Shown here piece by piece: positions 12,901 through 24,655 of a stretch of 64,000 bases of DNA. The notes beneath the pieces are model-generated. The model ran no database searches. It was not told where the DNA came from and worked only from the letters and a program-made list of their open reading frames with translations. The DNA is from Sindora glabra. Lineage: Eukaryota; Streptophyta; Magnoliopsida; Fabales; Fabaceae. The stretch is taken from assembly GCA_020226215.1 (NCBI GenBank), contig CM035226.1:92342895-92406894 (forward strand). The letters run 5' to 3'. How positions within the stretch are numbered: the stretch's first letter is position 1; the number at the start of each line of letters is the position of its first letter. The translations under genes and the position numbers were made by a program.

Positions 12901-13450
12901 GAAGGAGATAACATTGAGGTATTTACCTTGCATATCAGTTTCCTGCATATACTGCCTACTAGGGCCAGCCAAAATCTTAGTACAAGTGCCGGTATATTTG
13001 TAATCATATGTATGCACATTCATTATGGTATAAGCTGCTAGTGGTTGTGTTCTTTGCATCATCAGGGTGTAGGTTTCTTTTTAAATATTGCATGCGTAAT
13101 TAGCAATGTTATTATCATATGTCAACAATATTGCCGCCAGAATAAGCATGAGGGTTCTGGTTGTAGTCATTAAGGACGAATCCTAGGTGATTTTATGTAA
13201 TGTGCATTCGTCAAGGCGTCTCTATCTTTCATTGATGTTCTCATTAGCACTCCAAATTGTTTCATGGGTATTGCAGGTTCATCTTGATCACAAGCACATG
13301 GGTCTGGGCGGGGATGATAGTTGGTCACCATGTGTCCACAGCCAGTATTTGGTTCCTGCTGTGCCATACTCTTTCTCTATTCGGCTGTGTCCCATAACTC
13401 CAGCCATTTCCGGTCATGACATCTACAAATCCCAAATTGGAAACCCTTGA
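966..13450 (+). CDS. LacZ-type beta-galactosidase (glycoside hydrolase family 2), 17 exons
   Basis: This gene encodes a retaining beta-galactosidase of the bacterial LacZ type (GH2), a conserved plant family distinct from the GH35 BGAL enzymes. I place exons at 966-1095, 1815-2054, 3501-3647, 4095-4173, 5119-5302, 5969-6034, 6676-6912, 7823-8029, 8147-8450, 8874-9033, 9157-9265, 10847-10982, 11097-11152, 11237-11536, 11678-11800, 12229-12918 and 13277-13450. All 16 introns are GT-AG and the phases agree, giving 3,342 nt (1,113 residues), close to the Arabidopsis homologue. Visible landmarks: sugar-binding domain with YTN (N140) and GYSQDSRLP (D201); NRHEHHP at 411-417; SHYPQHP (H447); acid/base Glu520 in GNESGYG; nucleophile Glu585 in LILCEYSHAMGNS; small-chain domain from about 830 with FWRAPTDNDKGGG; Trp1072 in GGDDSW, equivalent to LacZ Trp999. 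No signal peptide or membrane segment is visible, so it is probably cytosolic. The ATG is the first in-frame one and sits in a good context (GCAGATGGC). No defect was found; exon ends are predictions. Confidence 0.95.
2055..3500 (+). other. Intron 2 of the beta-galactosidase gene
   Basis: This 1,446-nt intron is AT-rich and lies between phase-1 splice sites. I see no recognisable transposon or RNA. The 112-codon open frame near 3101-3439 has no family resemblance and no coding-like composition. Confidence 0.85.
4306..4395. repeat. Simple-sequence patch (CT, GCAT, CA) in intron 4
   Basis: A run of TC dinucleotides is followed by GCATGCATGC and irregular ACAC/CACTCA repeats inside intron 4. 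It is an ordinary mixed microsatellite. Confidence 0.7.
6582..6605. repeat. (AT)n microsatellite in intron 6
   Basis: An alternating AT run lies in intron 6, about 70 nt upstream of exon 7. The 62-codon minus-strand frame crossing it is an artefact of the simple repeat. Confidence 0.8.
7146..7643. mobile_element. Non-autonomous hAT-like MITE in intron 7, copy 1
   Basis: This 498-bp AT-rich block begins AGGGTGCAAGTAGG and ends with the imperfect inverse, ending GCATTC. It is flanked by TTCTCACT (7138-7145) and TTGTCACT (7644-7651), an 8-bp duplication with one mismatch, the length expected for hAT elements. The interior is rich in repeats of the type TAGGCCTA, GGCTAATAAATTAGC and TTATTTAGATAAATAGG, and it has no coding capacity. 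A related copy lies reversed at 43222-43733, which supports a mobile family. It sits in the middle of intron 7, clear of both splice sites. Confidence 0.7.
9266..10846 (+). other. Intron 11, with (GT)n microsatellite
   Basis: The longest intron of the gene (1,581 nt). A GT run at 9274-9289 lies almost at the donor site, so its length could influence splicing. The remainder is AT-rich sequence in which I recognise no element. Confidence 0.8.
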
Positions 13451-13561
13451 TATGTCGGATCAAATGGCATGAAACTAGTTTTCATTTGTATGAGATGAAA
13501 AATTATGTTGCCTCTGGAAATCATAGTTTACTTTGCAAGTTCCTGATTTAGATGGAAAGCC

Positions 13562-13567
13562 AATAAA
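13562..13567 (+). terminator. Candidate poly(A) signal of the beta-galactosidase gene
   Basis: AATAAA lies 112 nt after the stop codon, with TTG- and TGTA-rich sequence downstream. A second AATAAA at 13835-13840 would give a 3' UTR near 400 nt. Plants use loose signals, so either or both may be used. Confidence 0.4.
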
Positions 13568-13599
13568 TTAGCACATGATTGTTCCATCATCATTGTACA

Positions 13600-16480
13600 A
13601 AATGATGGCCGAGCGGCAAGACCAATGCTGTGCTGCAGCTATCAGAAAGATTGTGTCATTTAAATAAGATTTTTAACAAGATTGAAAAGGTCATCAAATA
13701 GAACTCTGGGATTCAGTTGTCTCTGTTTAAGGCATTCCTCCTATGTTCAAGTTTGTTCAGGTTTCCTTCAGTTTTTGCCTGTGAGTTTGAATTTCAGAAT
13801 TTGCACCCCTTTATTGTGATTATGCATCTATAACAATAAATATAATCAGAAAAGTTGCATTTGTTGCACGTTCGTATTGCACAAAATGGAAATGATGCAG
13901 GCAAGCCATCTAAGTTATAAATCACAGGATATTGCAACCTAAACATGTTCTTCATTTCAAAAGTAACATGCATGAATTAATCATTCCATATGTATCAACA
14001 AAACTAAATGTATAGTAAACAACTGTATCCAAAATAGAATGTCATAATATCACAATCAAGTGAGGCATTATCATCGCTAGTTAATGCACAAATTTCAAGA
14101 TCATTAAAACATCAATATTATATACAAATGACATAATCTTGTTAAAACTTGAAAAGCTAAGATAGAGAAGCTGTGAAATTCAATTAAAGCTCTATGTCCT
14201 TATAGACGAAGCCTAGTTTGTCAAGATAGCATATTTAGCAATTGGTTTATTACATGATCATAGTTTTCCCCACACACAAGAACACACAACGAAATATAAA
14301 TTAATAATAAAGTTAATACAACATTGACTGCTAATAGCTTGATAAATCCTCAATAGTAGTTGCCAAAAAAAAATTAAAAAACAGGATAATGGACCTTTCT
14401 CCAGAAGCGAAGCTTGAATAGATGAGAAGAAAGTGTTCAAAAAGGACGAAATTGCTTAAAACTCGAATTTCTTAATATTCATCTAAAACAAGAAAAAAAA
14501 ACATTTTTATTTGAAAGTTGAAATTGAAGATGTTGAATAAACCAACATCCACTAACTTAACCCAATAAACCGACCTATGGTCTTTGCTTTTACATACTTT
14601 GATTCATGCAAACTAAGCAGCTTAACTCAAATAAAACATTGTAATATGACAATTGGAGCTTCAACCAGTAAATCAAGATATTTATTAAGCAAATACTCCA
14701 ATGCTAAAACTTCCGTACAAAGAAGGATGTCTTCGTATTTGATAATTTACAATTGAGTTGTTTGTTGGATGAAGCAGAAGACTTCCTCCGATTAACTTAA
14801 AATTTTCTTTGTGGCAAGAACAACGCCCTTAATGTACACAATTTTTATTTATGAACAGCTAATTCACCTTGCATTTTAGCTAACTTCTTTTCCATTTGAT
14901 GAAGTTTTTTTGGAGTCCACTAAAGTTCTTATTTTAGTCTATCTTGTCCTGCTTGTTGGGATTGATGATGGATAAATTAAAAGAAAATAAATTTGTGGGG
15001 CACACTTCCCATCCTCATACCAGACACTTGACTTGGATCCTCTTTCCTAAATACTTGTTCGAAAGCATCATTAGGGAATATTATATTCTTTGTAAAGGTC
15101 TGATTGGCTTAACATTTCATTTACATTCTCCCAAGTAAATGGATGAAACATACATTATATCAATTAATGAACTTTTTACACGTGGGGTCAATAAAGTATA
15201 AAAGGCTAAATACCTATTCCTATCACTCCTGCATCTTTAATGACGTATGTACCATTTCATGCTTATGGGTTACATCCTATAGTTTTGCACACCCAAGAGG
15301 GTGCCCACCTTCCATTTTAAACATGCTTAGGAATTCATTATATCTATATTAATAAAATGGTTTATATTACTAGTTGTTGCTTGTTTTTCTAGCAAATGTC
15401 ATTGAACCTGTGGCATGCATAATTCTTTGCTTGCTTCTATTTATTGCATTTTTTTCCTCAATATTTCTTGCATGTATTAACTTAAGATTTTAGAAATGTA
15501 TAGAACTATAAATAATAATAGTGAATGAATATAACAATTAACTTTTCATTGTGGCCTACCTCTTATCAAAACATATCCTTTCCATTCTTCCTGAGAGACA
15601 CCCTTTAAGTAGTTCTACTCAATGTTTTGCTCCATGCTCAAACTATGGTTATAGGGGTTACTGTACAAACTAACTTAATAATTCCTCCATTTAGTCCCAA
15701 TACGTATTAGGATGTGGTGTTTTCCCTACTCCAAGTTCTGAAAATAAAAGTGTGGTTACCAAAAGAAAAAAAATTAAAGGATAAACAAATCATACAAGTT
15801 AATCTAGTTGAATAAAATGACATAGCAAAAAAAGAATTTAAAAGTGTGATTTATCGTTACATACCATCATATATCGCTTTAACATGGAATTTTTAAATGA
15901 GTCAGGTATTGAAGGCTAATTATCATAGTTTAAAGGAACTCTTGTCCTAGTTGGATAGTTAGTGCATAAATCATATATGCCTCATTCATCATTAATTGCA
16001 TGACATTCAATGTCAAAAATAACTGACACTCTTTCTTTTTCTAGATTCAACACTTGCTCATACTTTAATTTCTTTTCATTAACCACACAATCGTTATCTA
16101 TTACAACAAGTAAAATATATAGTACAATTACAATTAAAATGCAAAATAGATGGAGTACTATGTTTACTTATTACCTTTTAGTACCACTTATTTCTTTATC
16201 TCCTATTATTGGCATTTTTGTTTGCTACTTCAATAGCTTCTTCCATGTCAATATCTAAGTCATGGTCTTCCATGTTAACATTATCATAAGGATGATGACC
16301 ATTTTTTGGTGGTAATTGGTTATGGTGTATGAGTTGTGGGGCCTAGAGAAGGTGTGTAGGGCATGTGGTTTGGGTAGGTTGGAAAGGTTAAGTAAGGTTT
16401 AATCATGTAAGCTAAATAAAATGAAAGGTAATTTATTTTAAAGTTGGCATAAATTAAGAGCTAAATATTTCTTTTTCTAA
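13600..16480. other. Intergenic region without recognised features
   Basis: About 2.9 kb of AT-rich sequence follows the gene. It has short open frames (for example 14944-15138 and 16010-16258) with no recognisable family, no RNA gene and no clear terminal repeats. Part of it may be the eroded integrase and 3' LTR of the Tat-type element that begins near 16.5 kb, but I could not read any integrase motif here. Confidence 0.5.
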
Positions 16481-16489
16481 ACTTTTAGT

Positions 16490-17050
16490 CTTAGGTACTT
16501 AGCATTTTTACAAAGTACACAATTATCAAAAATTCGAGCTAAACTCAATTTCCTTCTAGGATTATGCCTACTCTGCTATCATTTTTATTTGAAGACTTGT
16601 TTATGTACGTCAACACTAGGTCGTCTGTTGGGGTTGTACTTACTCTTCCTTAATCATTTTGACCATAAAAATTACTAAAACTTGTGATTTGATTAATCTT
16701 TTAGGCTCATAAATTAGGTTATATTTTGATAGTTCAATGGACCATGCAAGCAATCATTTAGCCAAGTTAGGTTTATTAAGAACTTGTTGAATCTGTACAT
16801 CTGTTCATTTAATTATCTGGTGGCTATAAAAGTGTGGCTTTAATTTTTTAGACATGCACAATAACCCATACGCTAACTTTCAATCTTCTAATACTTCACC
16901 TTGGCTCTATGCAAGACTTTACTTATGAACTAAATGGGTTTCTAAGCTCTATCTTCTTCGTTTACTAATACTGAACTAACTATTATTTCTTACTTAGCTA
17001 AATATAAGTAAAGTGTTTCTCCTTGATTTGGTTAACATAGTACTAATGGA
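16490..17050 (-). pseudogene. Tat-type Ty3/gypsy relic: RNase H and second (archaeal-type) RNase H
   Basis: On the minus strand about 17010-16720 reads QGETLYLYLAK, SSVLVNEEDRA, then KVLHRAKVKY and KIE, with stops between. These are the RNase H signatures of Ty3/gypsy pol (QGE-x-LYLYL, AVLVREED, LH-x-AE-x-RYP). Just beyond, at about 16620-16500, SSNKNDSRVGIILEGN matches the start of the additional archaeal-type RNase H that characterises the Tat/Ogre lineage. Many stops and frame changes show an old, dead copy. Integrase is not recognisable below 16.49 kb. Confidence 0.65.
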
Positions 17051-17765
17051 ATGGCTAGATATTCTTTTAACTTACAAAAAGCTTTTTCATATTTAGAATC
17101 CTATACAAACTTCTAGGATTGTTTTAGTAAAGAATAGAATGGGAAGCATTTATCCTTTGATTTGGATAGGAATTTGGAAAGGATTGCTAATTAATTGTTT
17201 AAGGTTTGGATTTCCTTAACACTTACTAGGCTTTTCATTCTAATAATTGCTTAGCACTTGGCAGGGTTAGCCTTGATTCCACATTCTATGAGCATAAATC
17301 CTCAAAGTTTTCCTATTTTTACTTAGAATGCCAAATTTTATACTTTTTAAGTACTTTGAACGTCTCCATAATGTCTTTCTAATGTTGTTCTTCATTTGTT
17401 GACTTAATGAGCATATCATTTACATAAATTTCATGTTTTTACCTATTTGGTTAATAAAAACTTTATTTATCATATGCTAGTATGAGGCTCCCACATTCTT
17501 TAATTTGAATGGCATCACCCTATAGCAAAATATGCCCTAGTATGTTATAAAAGTTATTTTATCTTTATCATTTGGATGCATTTTTATTTGGTTATAACTT
17601 GAAAAGGCATCATTAAAGCTTAAAATTTTAAATCTTAGGCAAAGGATATAAGTTCTTTGGGTAGGCTTTAATAAGATTTGTATAGTTCATACACATTCTT
17701 CAAATACCACTTGCTTTTTTCACTAGAACCATATTTGGAAGCCAAGTGGGATGGGAAAATTCCTT
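17050..17765 (-). pseudogene. Tat-type Ty3/gypsy relic: reverse transcriptase
   Basis: The minus strand from about 17750 reads WLPNMVLVKKASG, RMCMNYTNLIKAYPK and LYPLPKI, then FNDAFSSYNQIKMHP and, lower down, YRVMPFKLKN. These match in order the conserved reverse-transcriptase blocks of plant Ty3/gypsy pol (VLVKKANGKWR, VDYTDLNKACPKD, YPLP, FLDAFSGYNQI, MPFGLKNA). Stop codons interrupt every block. It continues from the protease at 18.1-18.5 kb and into RNase H at lower coordinates, the correct pol order for a minus-strand element. Confidence 0.75.
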
Positions 17766-18114
17766 GATGAATCTTGCTTTTAGCAACTTAGTAACCTTTC
17801 TTCTTTTACTATGGTTTATCTCTTAGAGCCCATATTTGTTTTCTTTTATTGGATTAGTTTTACATTTGGATCAAGGAATAATTTATAGTAGGCTACCTTA
17901 ATATTGATGCTTAGCATGTCGATTAGGAACTAGTAAAGACTTCATTATTGTCCTTTAATATCTGTGTTAGGGTTTAGTTGACTTTACCTTTCAAGTTTAC
18001 TTTTATTTTTATGGTCTTTTGATTCTCTCCTTTAAACAATTGTATTTCTGCCAATTTAGATCTAGGTTGAGGTCAATTAGCATCTTTTGATTAAACATCT
18101 TTTCTATTTTTCTA

Positions 18115-18560
18115 TTACTTGCCATATCTTGGTTGAAGTGTTAATTTTATTAATAAATGCAAAATGGATAAAATGGCACTTGCTTTATTCAATGAAGGTT
18201 TGCCTAAAATCACATTATAAGTAATGTTTGGTGCCAAGACAACTAAACAGTCTATATTAATCATTTTAATATTGATTCTAGAGTAAAAAATAACTTTTAG
18301 CATGATAATTCCTTCTACCTATACTTAGTTTCCAATGAATCCAATAAGTACTCCTTTGTACAGTTTGTACATGTTATTCGTAAGGCCCATGTTTTCTACT
18401 ATTTTAGAATAAAGGATATTAACCAAGCTTTCTTAATCAACCACTATATGCTTTATTAGAAAATTATGAATAAGAGCAATGATTACCATTGGATCATTAT
18501 AATATTAGTTAATTTTATTGAAATCTCTTTTTGTAAAAGTAATAGATCTTAGCTTTTCTT
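18115..18560 (-). pseudogene. Tat-type Ty3/gypsy relic: aspartic protease
   Basis: The frame 18303-18115 contains APNITYNVILGKPSLNKASAI, matching the conserved block of plant gypsy proteases (YNAILGRP-x-LN). Upstream on the same strand, DPMVITALIHNF precedes VVD-stop-E, where the family has the catalytic Asp-Ser-Gly. The Asp remains but the Ser position is a stop, so the enzyme is dead. A block reading VEGIIML links the two halves in the expected spacing. Confidence 0.7.
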
Positions 18561-18954
18561 TTTATTTCTTTTGCTCAATTGTAAGGACTTGTTTAGCATT
18601 TCTTTTCCTAGATTGGTTTAAATTTCCTCTTTATATAAACCTTTAGCGATCGTTTTAATTACTTGCACTTTCAAGTCTTTTGATCCATCTTGTTCTTCCT
18701 TTCTTTCTCTCCCTTATTGTTCAAACTTGCTATTTTTTTTCATATTTTTCATCCATATTGTACTTTTTATATTTGGAAAGGCAACCTTATCTAATTAAAT
18801 GTTAATCTTATCCTTTAGAGTAATGCATTTATTAATGTCGTAGCGATAATCTCTATGAAATTTGTAAAACTTTATCTGATTGGCAAGAGGGAGTTTTCTA
18901 CTCTTTGGTATTGAAAATTTCATTAACTTGGATGCTTTAACATCATGGACTATT

Positions 18955-19585
18955 TGTTGGGAATTCGGATTATCACATGCAGCGAAATTTTAAATTTTGA
19001 TCCGAATTCTACCTAGGATCCATGCAAAAAGCATAAGTCAATGATTAAGGTTTTACCTATTGGGCACTCGTGTTTCTATTGATCAAAACTTGAGAGCGGA
19101 TGAATCAAACGCCGGCCGGAAGGTACAGCGTCTCTACGGTATCCACACGGAGTGAACAACGACCTCTCACCCTCCACGCGTCTGCTAGGATGCGTTTTTC
19201 TTTCTAAGAATTAGGATTGGATGTTTTCTGAGTGATTTAGGGTTTGTATGGAAGCTTAAAACGTGATTATTAAGTGCTGCCCTCAAGTCCCTTTTTATAG
19301 AACTTAGGCAAGCCATAATCCTAGTCCTACTAGGATAATGCTTCCAAAATCCTAATCACACTTAACAACTCATCTTATCCTTATCCTAGAGATAATGGGA
19401 AGATATAAGACTTATCTATTAATTATCTAATATTAGATAATGATATTATCTCATAATATAAATATCTTAATATTAGATAATTGCATATAGTTATCAAATA
19501 TTAAAATAATATTATCTCATAATATATTTATCTAATATCTGATAAGATAATTACTTGATATTACTTTAATATCAAATAATATCAC

Positions 19586-19623
<38 letters not shown>

Positions 19624-20622
19624 GTGAATTTATTATTCTTAATAATATATATGCACGAAAATAAGTCCAATTAATTGGATATTAATATAATTAAAGTCTA
19701 ATTAATTATTGTCTTATTCCTACTCCTTTTTGTGTGACCCTATAGGTTCTTACTACGTTGACAATGACTTATTATTGAGCCATAAACAGCGAGCGGTATC
19801 TAGCAATACATCACTGCCACTCAAGTAGTAAGAATGTCTGTGATTCGACATCCACCTAATACATGATCAACGTTTTACATCATAACCCTTTTGTAATAAT
19901 ATCCAAATTGAACTGGAGGCATGGAATGTGTCATCCTCGTCAATGTTCAATTTATATTTCTTGATACTGAGTAGACTTAAAATAAATAATTAATATCACA
20001 TATTAATTCAACTGAGCATGGCCATGCATTTCTAAGTCTCACTCAATCAAGGGGCCCAAGGATATTTCTCTTTTATACAAGAGTAACAAAATTTCATTTA
20101 CATCACTCACTTCCCTCTGCATGATTTATGACACACCCAATCAATGCCCTACTTGTCACCTGTTTAAAGGTGACATATGGCAATATTAAAGTGAGTAATT
20201 CCTCATGTAGGGAACCGTAGTGACTTCAGGTCAAATGTTTATGCGTAGTTGTGATCATATGAGAATAACTTATGATACGTTTATCTATGCAATATTCTCA
20301 TAGTGGGTCAGTCCAGTACATTGTTCACTAGCAATGTACTCATGTATTGACTTGATATCACATATCCATGATTTGTAATCATCAATCACTATACATGCTA
20401 GTCTCGATGTATTATTACTATCCTTTTTCATAATAATACTTGACTAGGAGCATTTTAGGAATAGCAAAGCTATTCCAAGGATAATTATTATATTAAGTTA
20501 TAAATTGCGTATAATAATAATAAAAAATAAAATATAATAATTAAATTGCTTAAAATAAAATATAATACATTGTGTATAACTCTAATCATCTTATATGATT
20601 GGTTCTAGGACACACACCAACA
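18955..20622. mobile_element. Solo LTR (1,668 bp) with perfect TSD, copy 1
   Basis: The block begins TGTTGGGAATTC and ends CACACACCAACA, the TG...CA ends of an LTR with a 6-bp terminal inverted repeat. CTATT directly precedes it (18950-18954) and follows it (20623-20627), a perfect 5-bp target-site duplication. Decayed gypsy protease and pol lie on its left and gag of the same relic on its right, so it inserted into that older element. It has no internal retrotransposon region, hence a solo LTR left by recombination. A diverged copy of the family lies reversed at 55644-57259. Superfamily (Copia or Gypsy) cannot be told from the LTR alone. Confidence 0.85.
19587..19619. repeat. (AT)n microsatellite inside solo LTR copy 1
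   Basis: An uninterrupted AT run of about 30 bp lies within the solo LTR, in a region of TTAGATAAT-type near-repeats (19420-19600). Confidence 0.8.
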
Positions 20623-20627
20623 CTATT

Positions 20628-21900
20628 TTGCTAGATAATGCATTCAAGTGTTCATAATTGTTAAATTGGCCTTGCAAAGTCGATTTATTTTGGTCTCTAT
20701 CTCATTCCCTCCTTTAATTTGATTAGGAATTCTAACTAAACTTCATTTATCCATGTTTAAGTTACTGCTTATTAATGTCCTATTCCTTTATATTTATAAA
20801 TTCTTCCACTTTAACCAATAATTCTTTCAAGGTTTAGTTAGGGAAAAAGTTAGAAGCTCTAATTACAACCCATTAATTAACTAATAAATAGATTCTTTTT
20901 TTATTGAGATCTTTTATTTCAAGAGCTGAAGTGTTGAGATAGGCAAAGTACTTTTGAAAAGTTTTACATCATCCTTGTTGAAAATTTATTGAGGTTGTAA
21001 AGGTCTTCTTTAGTGGTTTATTGATTGCAAAATGAGTTTGGAAAGTTTTAGATAATTGTTTAAAATTGGCCATGTAATAACTTAGCAAGTATGTCAACCA
21101 TTTGAGCCTTGTCTTTCTTAAGGTTATTGAAAATGCTTAACACATAATAGCATTAGGGACACTTGAAAAAAGTATGGATGCTCAAAAGGCTTCTAGGTGT
21201 TCCATTATGTCTAAGGTACCATCATATACTTCTAGATGTGTAGGGAATTTGAAGTGACAAGGAAGTGGCATGGCTATGATCTTAATTGCAAATAAGGGAT
21301 CACTTTTTTTTGTGATAGTTATGTTTTGAGAATATTTATTTTATGAATTATTTTGATTGATGGAAGGAAATAATGTATCATACTATCCATGTCTTGGGTG
21401 TTGCTCCCTTAGTGTTCTAATATGCTAGGTGTGTGTTTGTAAAGGGGGAAATGGTAAAGTTAGAAGGAATATTGGTAGGGGTAGTGTTGGTATGAGTCGT
21501 GGTAGAGTTAACTTTGATGTCGAAGGTAGGTTATATCTGAGTAGGCATTGCAATTTAATAGTAACTTTGGTTAACTATAATTAATGGCATGCCTAACGGC
21601 ATTTGTAAAGGAATTGATGGTTATAGAGGTGGAGGAGAAAATAGGGGCAACAGTGGATCTAGTGTGGTCAAAAAGACAAGTTGAGGTTCAAATAGTAGTT
21701 ATGATCTAAGTTAGCAATGTTAGTATGATTGGTAAAAAGCATTTATTTCTACTTTAGGATGAGCAACTTATTCTATAGGGACATGTTCCATAAGGACATC
21801 TCACTCTATTTCCATAGTACAAAGATAGTTTCATTGGGCTAAGAAAGCGACATGGTCATCAGCCATTGGTTATTGCCATGGTGGTCAAGAAATAGGATCC
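20628..21900 (-). pseudogene. Tat-type Ty3/gypsy relic: gag
   Basis: The minus strand shows gypsy gag features with many stops. HLEVYDGTLDIMEHLEAF (family: YDGTTDPxDHLxxF) lies near 21.2 kb, then TLRKTRLKWLTYL, FKQLSKTFQTHFAINKPLKKTF and, near 20.8 kb, LKELLVKVEEFINIKE. This is the retrotransposon gag domain order. It continues the pol relic at 16.5-18.9 kb across the solo LTR. Above about 21.4 kb the sequence would be the gag N-terminus or leader and is no longer readable. Confidence 0.65.
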
Positions 21901-21939
21901 CGGCAATGAAATTAACTAGATGCTCCCTTTGTGCGAGAA

Positions 21940-22235
21940 TAAGAGGAGGCAGAGCATACATTATAAGACATAATGGTTGAGAAAGCCATATACAACACCA
22001 AATGACAACTAAAAACTTGTTTTACCAATTTAGGATGGTTTAGTTGAGTCAGACTTCTACCTAAATGAAGAATAAAAGGTTAAGTGTATATTGTGAGAAG
22101 AGGTAGACCATACACTGTGAAACATGGTAGTTAAAAAAGCCACAAATGATGCCAAATAGCAATTATAATCTTATTTTACTGGCCTAGAATGGTTCAATCA
22201 AGTCATACTTTTACCTATACAAAGAAGAAAAGATC
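21940..22235. repeat. Diverged tandem duplication, about 150-bp unit
   Basis: Two adjacent blocks (about 21945-22080 and 22090-22235) share the series GAGGCAGAGCATACA / GAGGTAGACCATACA, then AAAGCCA, CAAATGACAACT / CAAATAGCAATT, and TAGGATGGTT / TAGAATGGTT. It may lie in the leader or 5' LTR of the Tat-type relic, whose gag begins just below. No LTR boundary is readable. Confidence 0.5.
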
Positions 22236-22639
22236 AGATGTATACAATAGAAGATGGTATACCAAGCATACTTTGATGTCTAAGTCAATGGAAGTATAAG
22301 TAAAGTAAAGTATAAAGTCATGTCTTAGCCTAAAAAGGCATACTTAAGGTTCTTTTATAGGATTAATGGTCATTAATAAGTCTACTAAAGGTTGGACACA
22401 TTTGGAGTCTTTTTTATTATGGCCAATCTTTGGTTATGACAAAAGGCCTTTAGCTTGTATTTCCGTGGATGGTTAGTGTTTAGGCGGGATCCTTATTGAT
22501 TGTTTTATTCCATGAGTTAGCGCATGTTAAGTTGAGGGTGGTAAAGGCTTTAAAAAGGCTTCTTTGTTATAGTAGGGCATATGTTTGGGGCATGAATTAG
22601 CTCACGAGATCTTCATCCAACTAGTTGTAGTCTAGTCAA

Positions 22640-23070
22640 ACATTTTAACTGTTATCAGTTTGAATTAGCAACAGATATTAGAAGTTTTGTTAGTAATTCC
22701 ATTGCCTAATGACAAAAAATTTCATTGCATTGCAAATTAAGTTTTTAAATTTTCTTACACATGTCCATTGCTAAATTTGTCATTAATTTAAAATTAATGA
22801 TTTTTATTTTATTGTTAATTTCATTTGTAAAGTTTACTCATGTATTTTGAGATAGACATGGTTATAAGATGGATTATTCTAGAAAATTCACAATTTATCA
22901 TAAAAAATATCGATAGATATTTCATCACTTGTTATTAATTCTATCACTAACTTCACAATATATTTTTAACTCTTGTGTTCTCATTCATTAGTGGGTGTTC
23001 CATTGTTAAATCCATTTCTAAAAGTTCATTGCCAATGCCCATCTCTAAATGCAAATCTTTTTGTAGTATA
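22640..23070. mobile_element. CACTA (En/Spm) transposon end with subterminal repeats
   Basis: Read from the right edge on the minus strand, this begins TATACTACAAAAAG and continues with repeated motifs of the type TTAGAGATGGGCATT, TTAGAAATGGA and TTAGTGATAGAATT. Plant CACTA elements have CACTACAAAAA ends followed by repeats of the type TTAGCGACGG. The terminal CACTA itself is mutated and no matching opposite end was found, so this is probably a truncated end. Confidence 0.5.
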
Positions 23071-23781
23071 GAAAAATTTTAATATGAAATGTGAGTAAAT
23101 AAAATTATTTCTTTTTAAAAAATAGACTCAAAATTATATATATATATATACGTGAGTCATTGAAATGAAATCCTTACATACTTTTGATTTTATTTTTATT
23201 GTCTAGACTCTACCTATTTTAATAGAAGATATTTTTTATAACATAATACTACATATACGGAATTTAAGCTCGAAATTGGATTCCAAAAGCGAAATAAAGG
23301 GCTTGTTTGTTGGAAATTGTATTAGTATTTATTGTAAAGCTTATCAAACGGTGATAAACAATTTGGGATGCAACTTCGGCTCTTCTTATAAAAACATTTT
23401 ATTTACTTGAAACATTTAAAAAATTTTCGTGTTATATATTTTTTGATTAGAAGATAATGTATGTCGTGTTGGGAGCAATAACTTCTTTAATACAAAGGGG
23501 ATTGTTTTTTATTAGACTTCTCGCATTTACTCATGAATAAGTAGATATCTCTTTCTTTTAATACTCCATAACTATAAATATAAATAGATAAAATTATTAC
23601 GCCTTTATTTTAATACTATAAAACGGAGAGATTGAATTTCAATCCGCATGAACTCTTAAAAAAACATTGATTAAATTTTTGATGGTTTAATTTGATTTGT
23701 ATTTGTGGTTTAGTCTATGACTTCATAGAATATAATTGTAAGTTTGCGGATTGGTTTGATTCACGTAGACTTCAAATTGTA

Positions 23782-24322
23782 CCATAATTTTTAAAATTGG
23801 ACTAGTCATTAAACTATATAAATTAATGATTCGCTTGTCTATTGGTTCAATCATTGATTCGCTGGTTGAATCAATTTTGAATTAAAAATTTAAACATTTT
23901 TAAAGATATCAATTATATGTATACACATATATACATACATTTTATATATTCATAATAACAAGTCATGAAAAAATTAAAAAAGTAATGCAACATAAATTAA
24001 TGATATAGACAAATAAGTAATAAAATATGAGTGATATAATAATTTATGCTACAAATATTTTTAAAAATATTATAAATTTAATTAATTTGAAATTGTGAAT
24101 ATATTAAATCTCAATTATTGTATAATAGTAAAATTTTTATTTTATATTTTTATAAAATATATAAAATTTATAATGAATTAGTTCACTGATCCAATTTACA
24201 CTAATTTTAGTTAGTTTGCACCAATTGTAATCAATTTACATTTATTTCTAATCCAATATTTCCATTGGCCGGTTTACTAATTTGACTAACTAATCTAGTC
24301 TAGTTTTTAAAATTATAATTTA
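23782..24322. repeat. Possible decayed inverted-repeat element
   Basis: ATAATTTTTAAAATTGGACTAG on the left (about 23791) resembles the reverse complement of the right edge, which reads ATAATTTTAAAAACTAGACTAG. Between them lie AT-rich sequence and several GGTTCAATCA/GGTTGAATCA-like motifs, reminiscent of a widespread plant repeat rich in GGTTCAA words. The match is imperfect and no target-site duplication was seen. Confidence 0.3.
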
Positions 24323-24655
24323 TATAAACTAGTTTATATAAATTCGTAAAAAAGAAAAAAATTAAATTTTGAATAATTTGACTTGCTAAAATATGCAAAC
24401 TATACTAATTTGATATGCAAATTATGATTTAATACTTTATTCTTTTTTATGTGTCATTTAAGCTAATTCTAAAAAATTAAGAAATTTAGTAAATAACTTT
24501 AATTTTTTAAAATTATAATTTATTATTTTATCTTTAATTACAAATAAAGTAAACCAAAAGGTTGTCAAATATTTATTAAAATAAAAATATTATAATTAAT
24601 TTTTTAATCAAAACAAAATAAGCGCTGATATCACATAATTGTTAAGGGGACGTTT

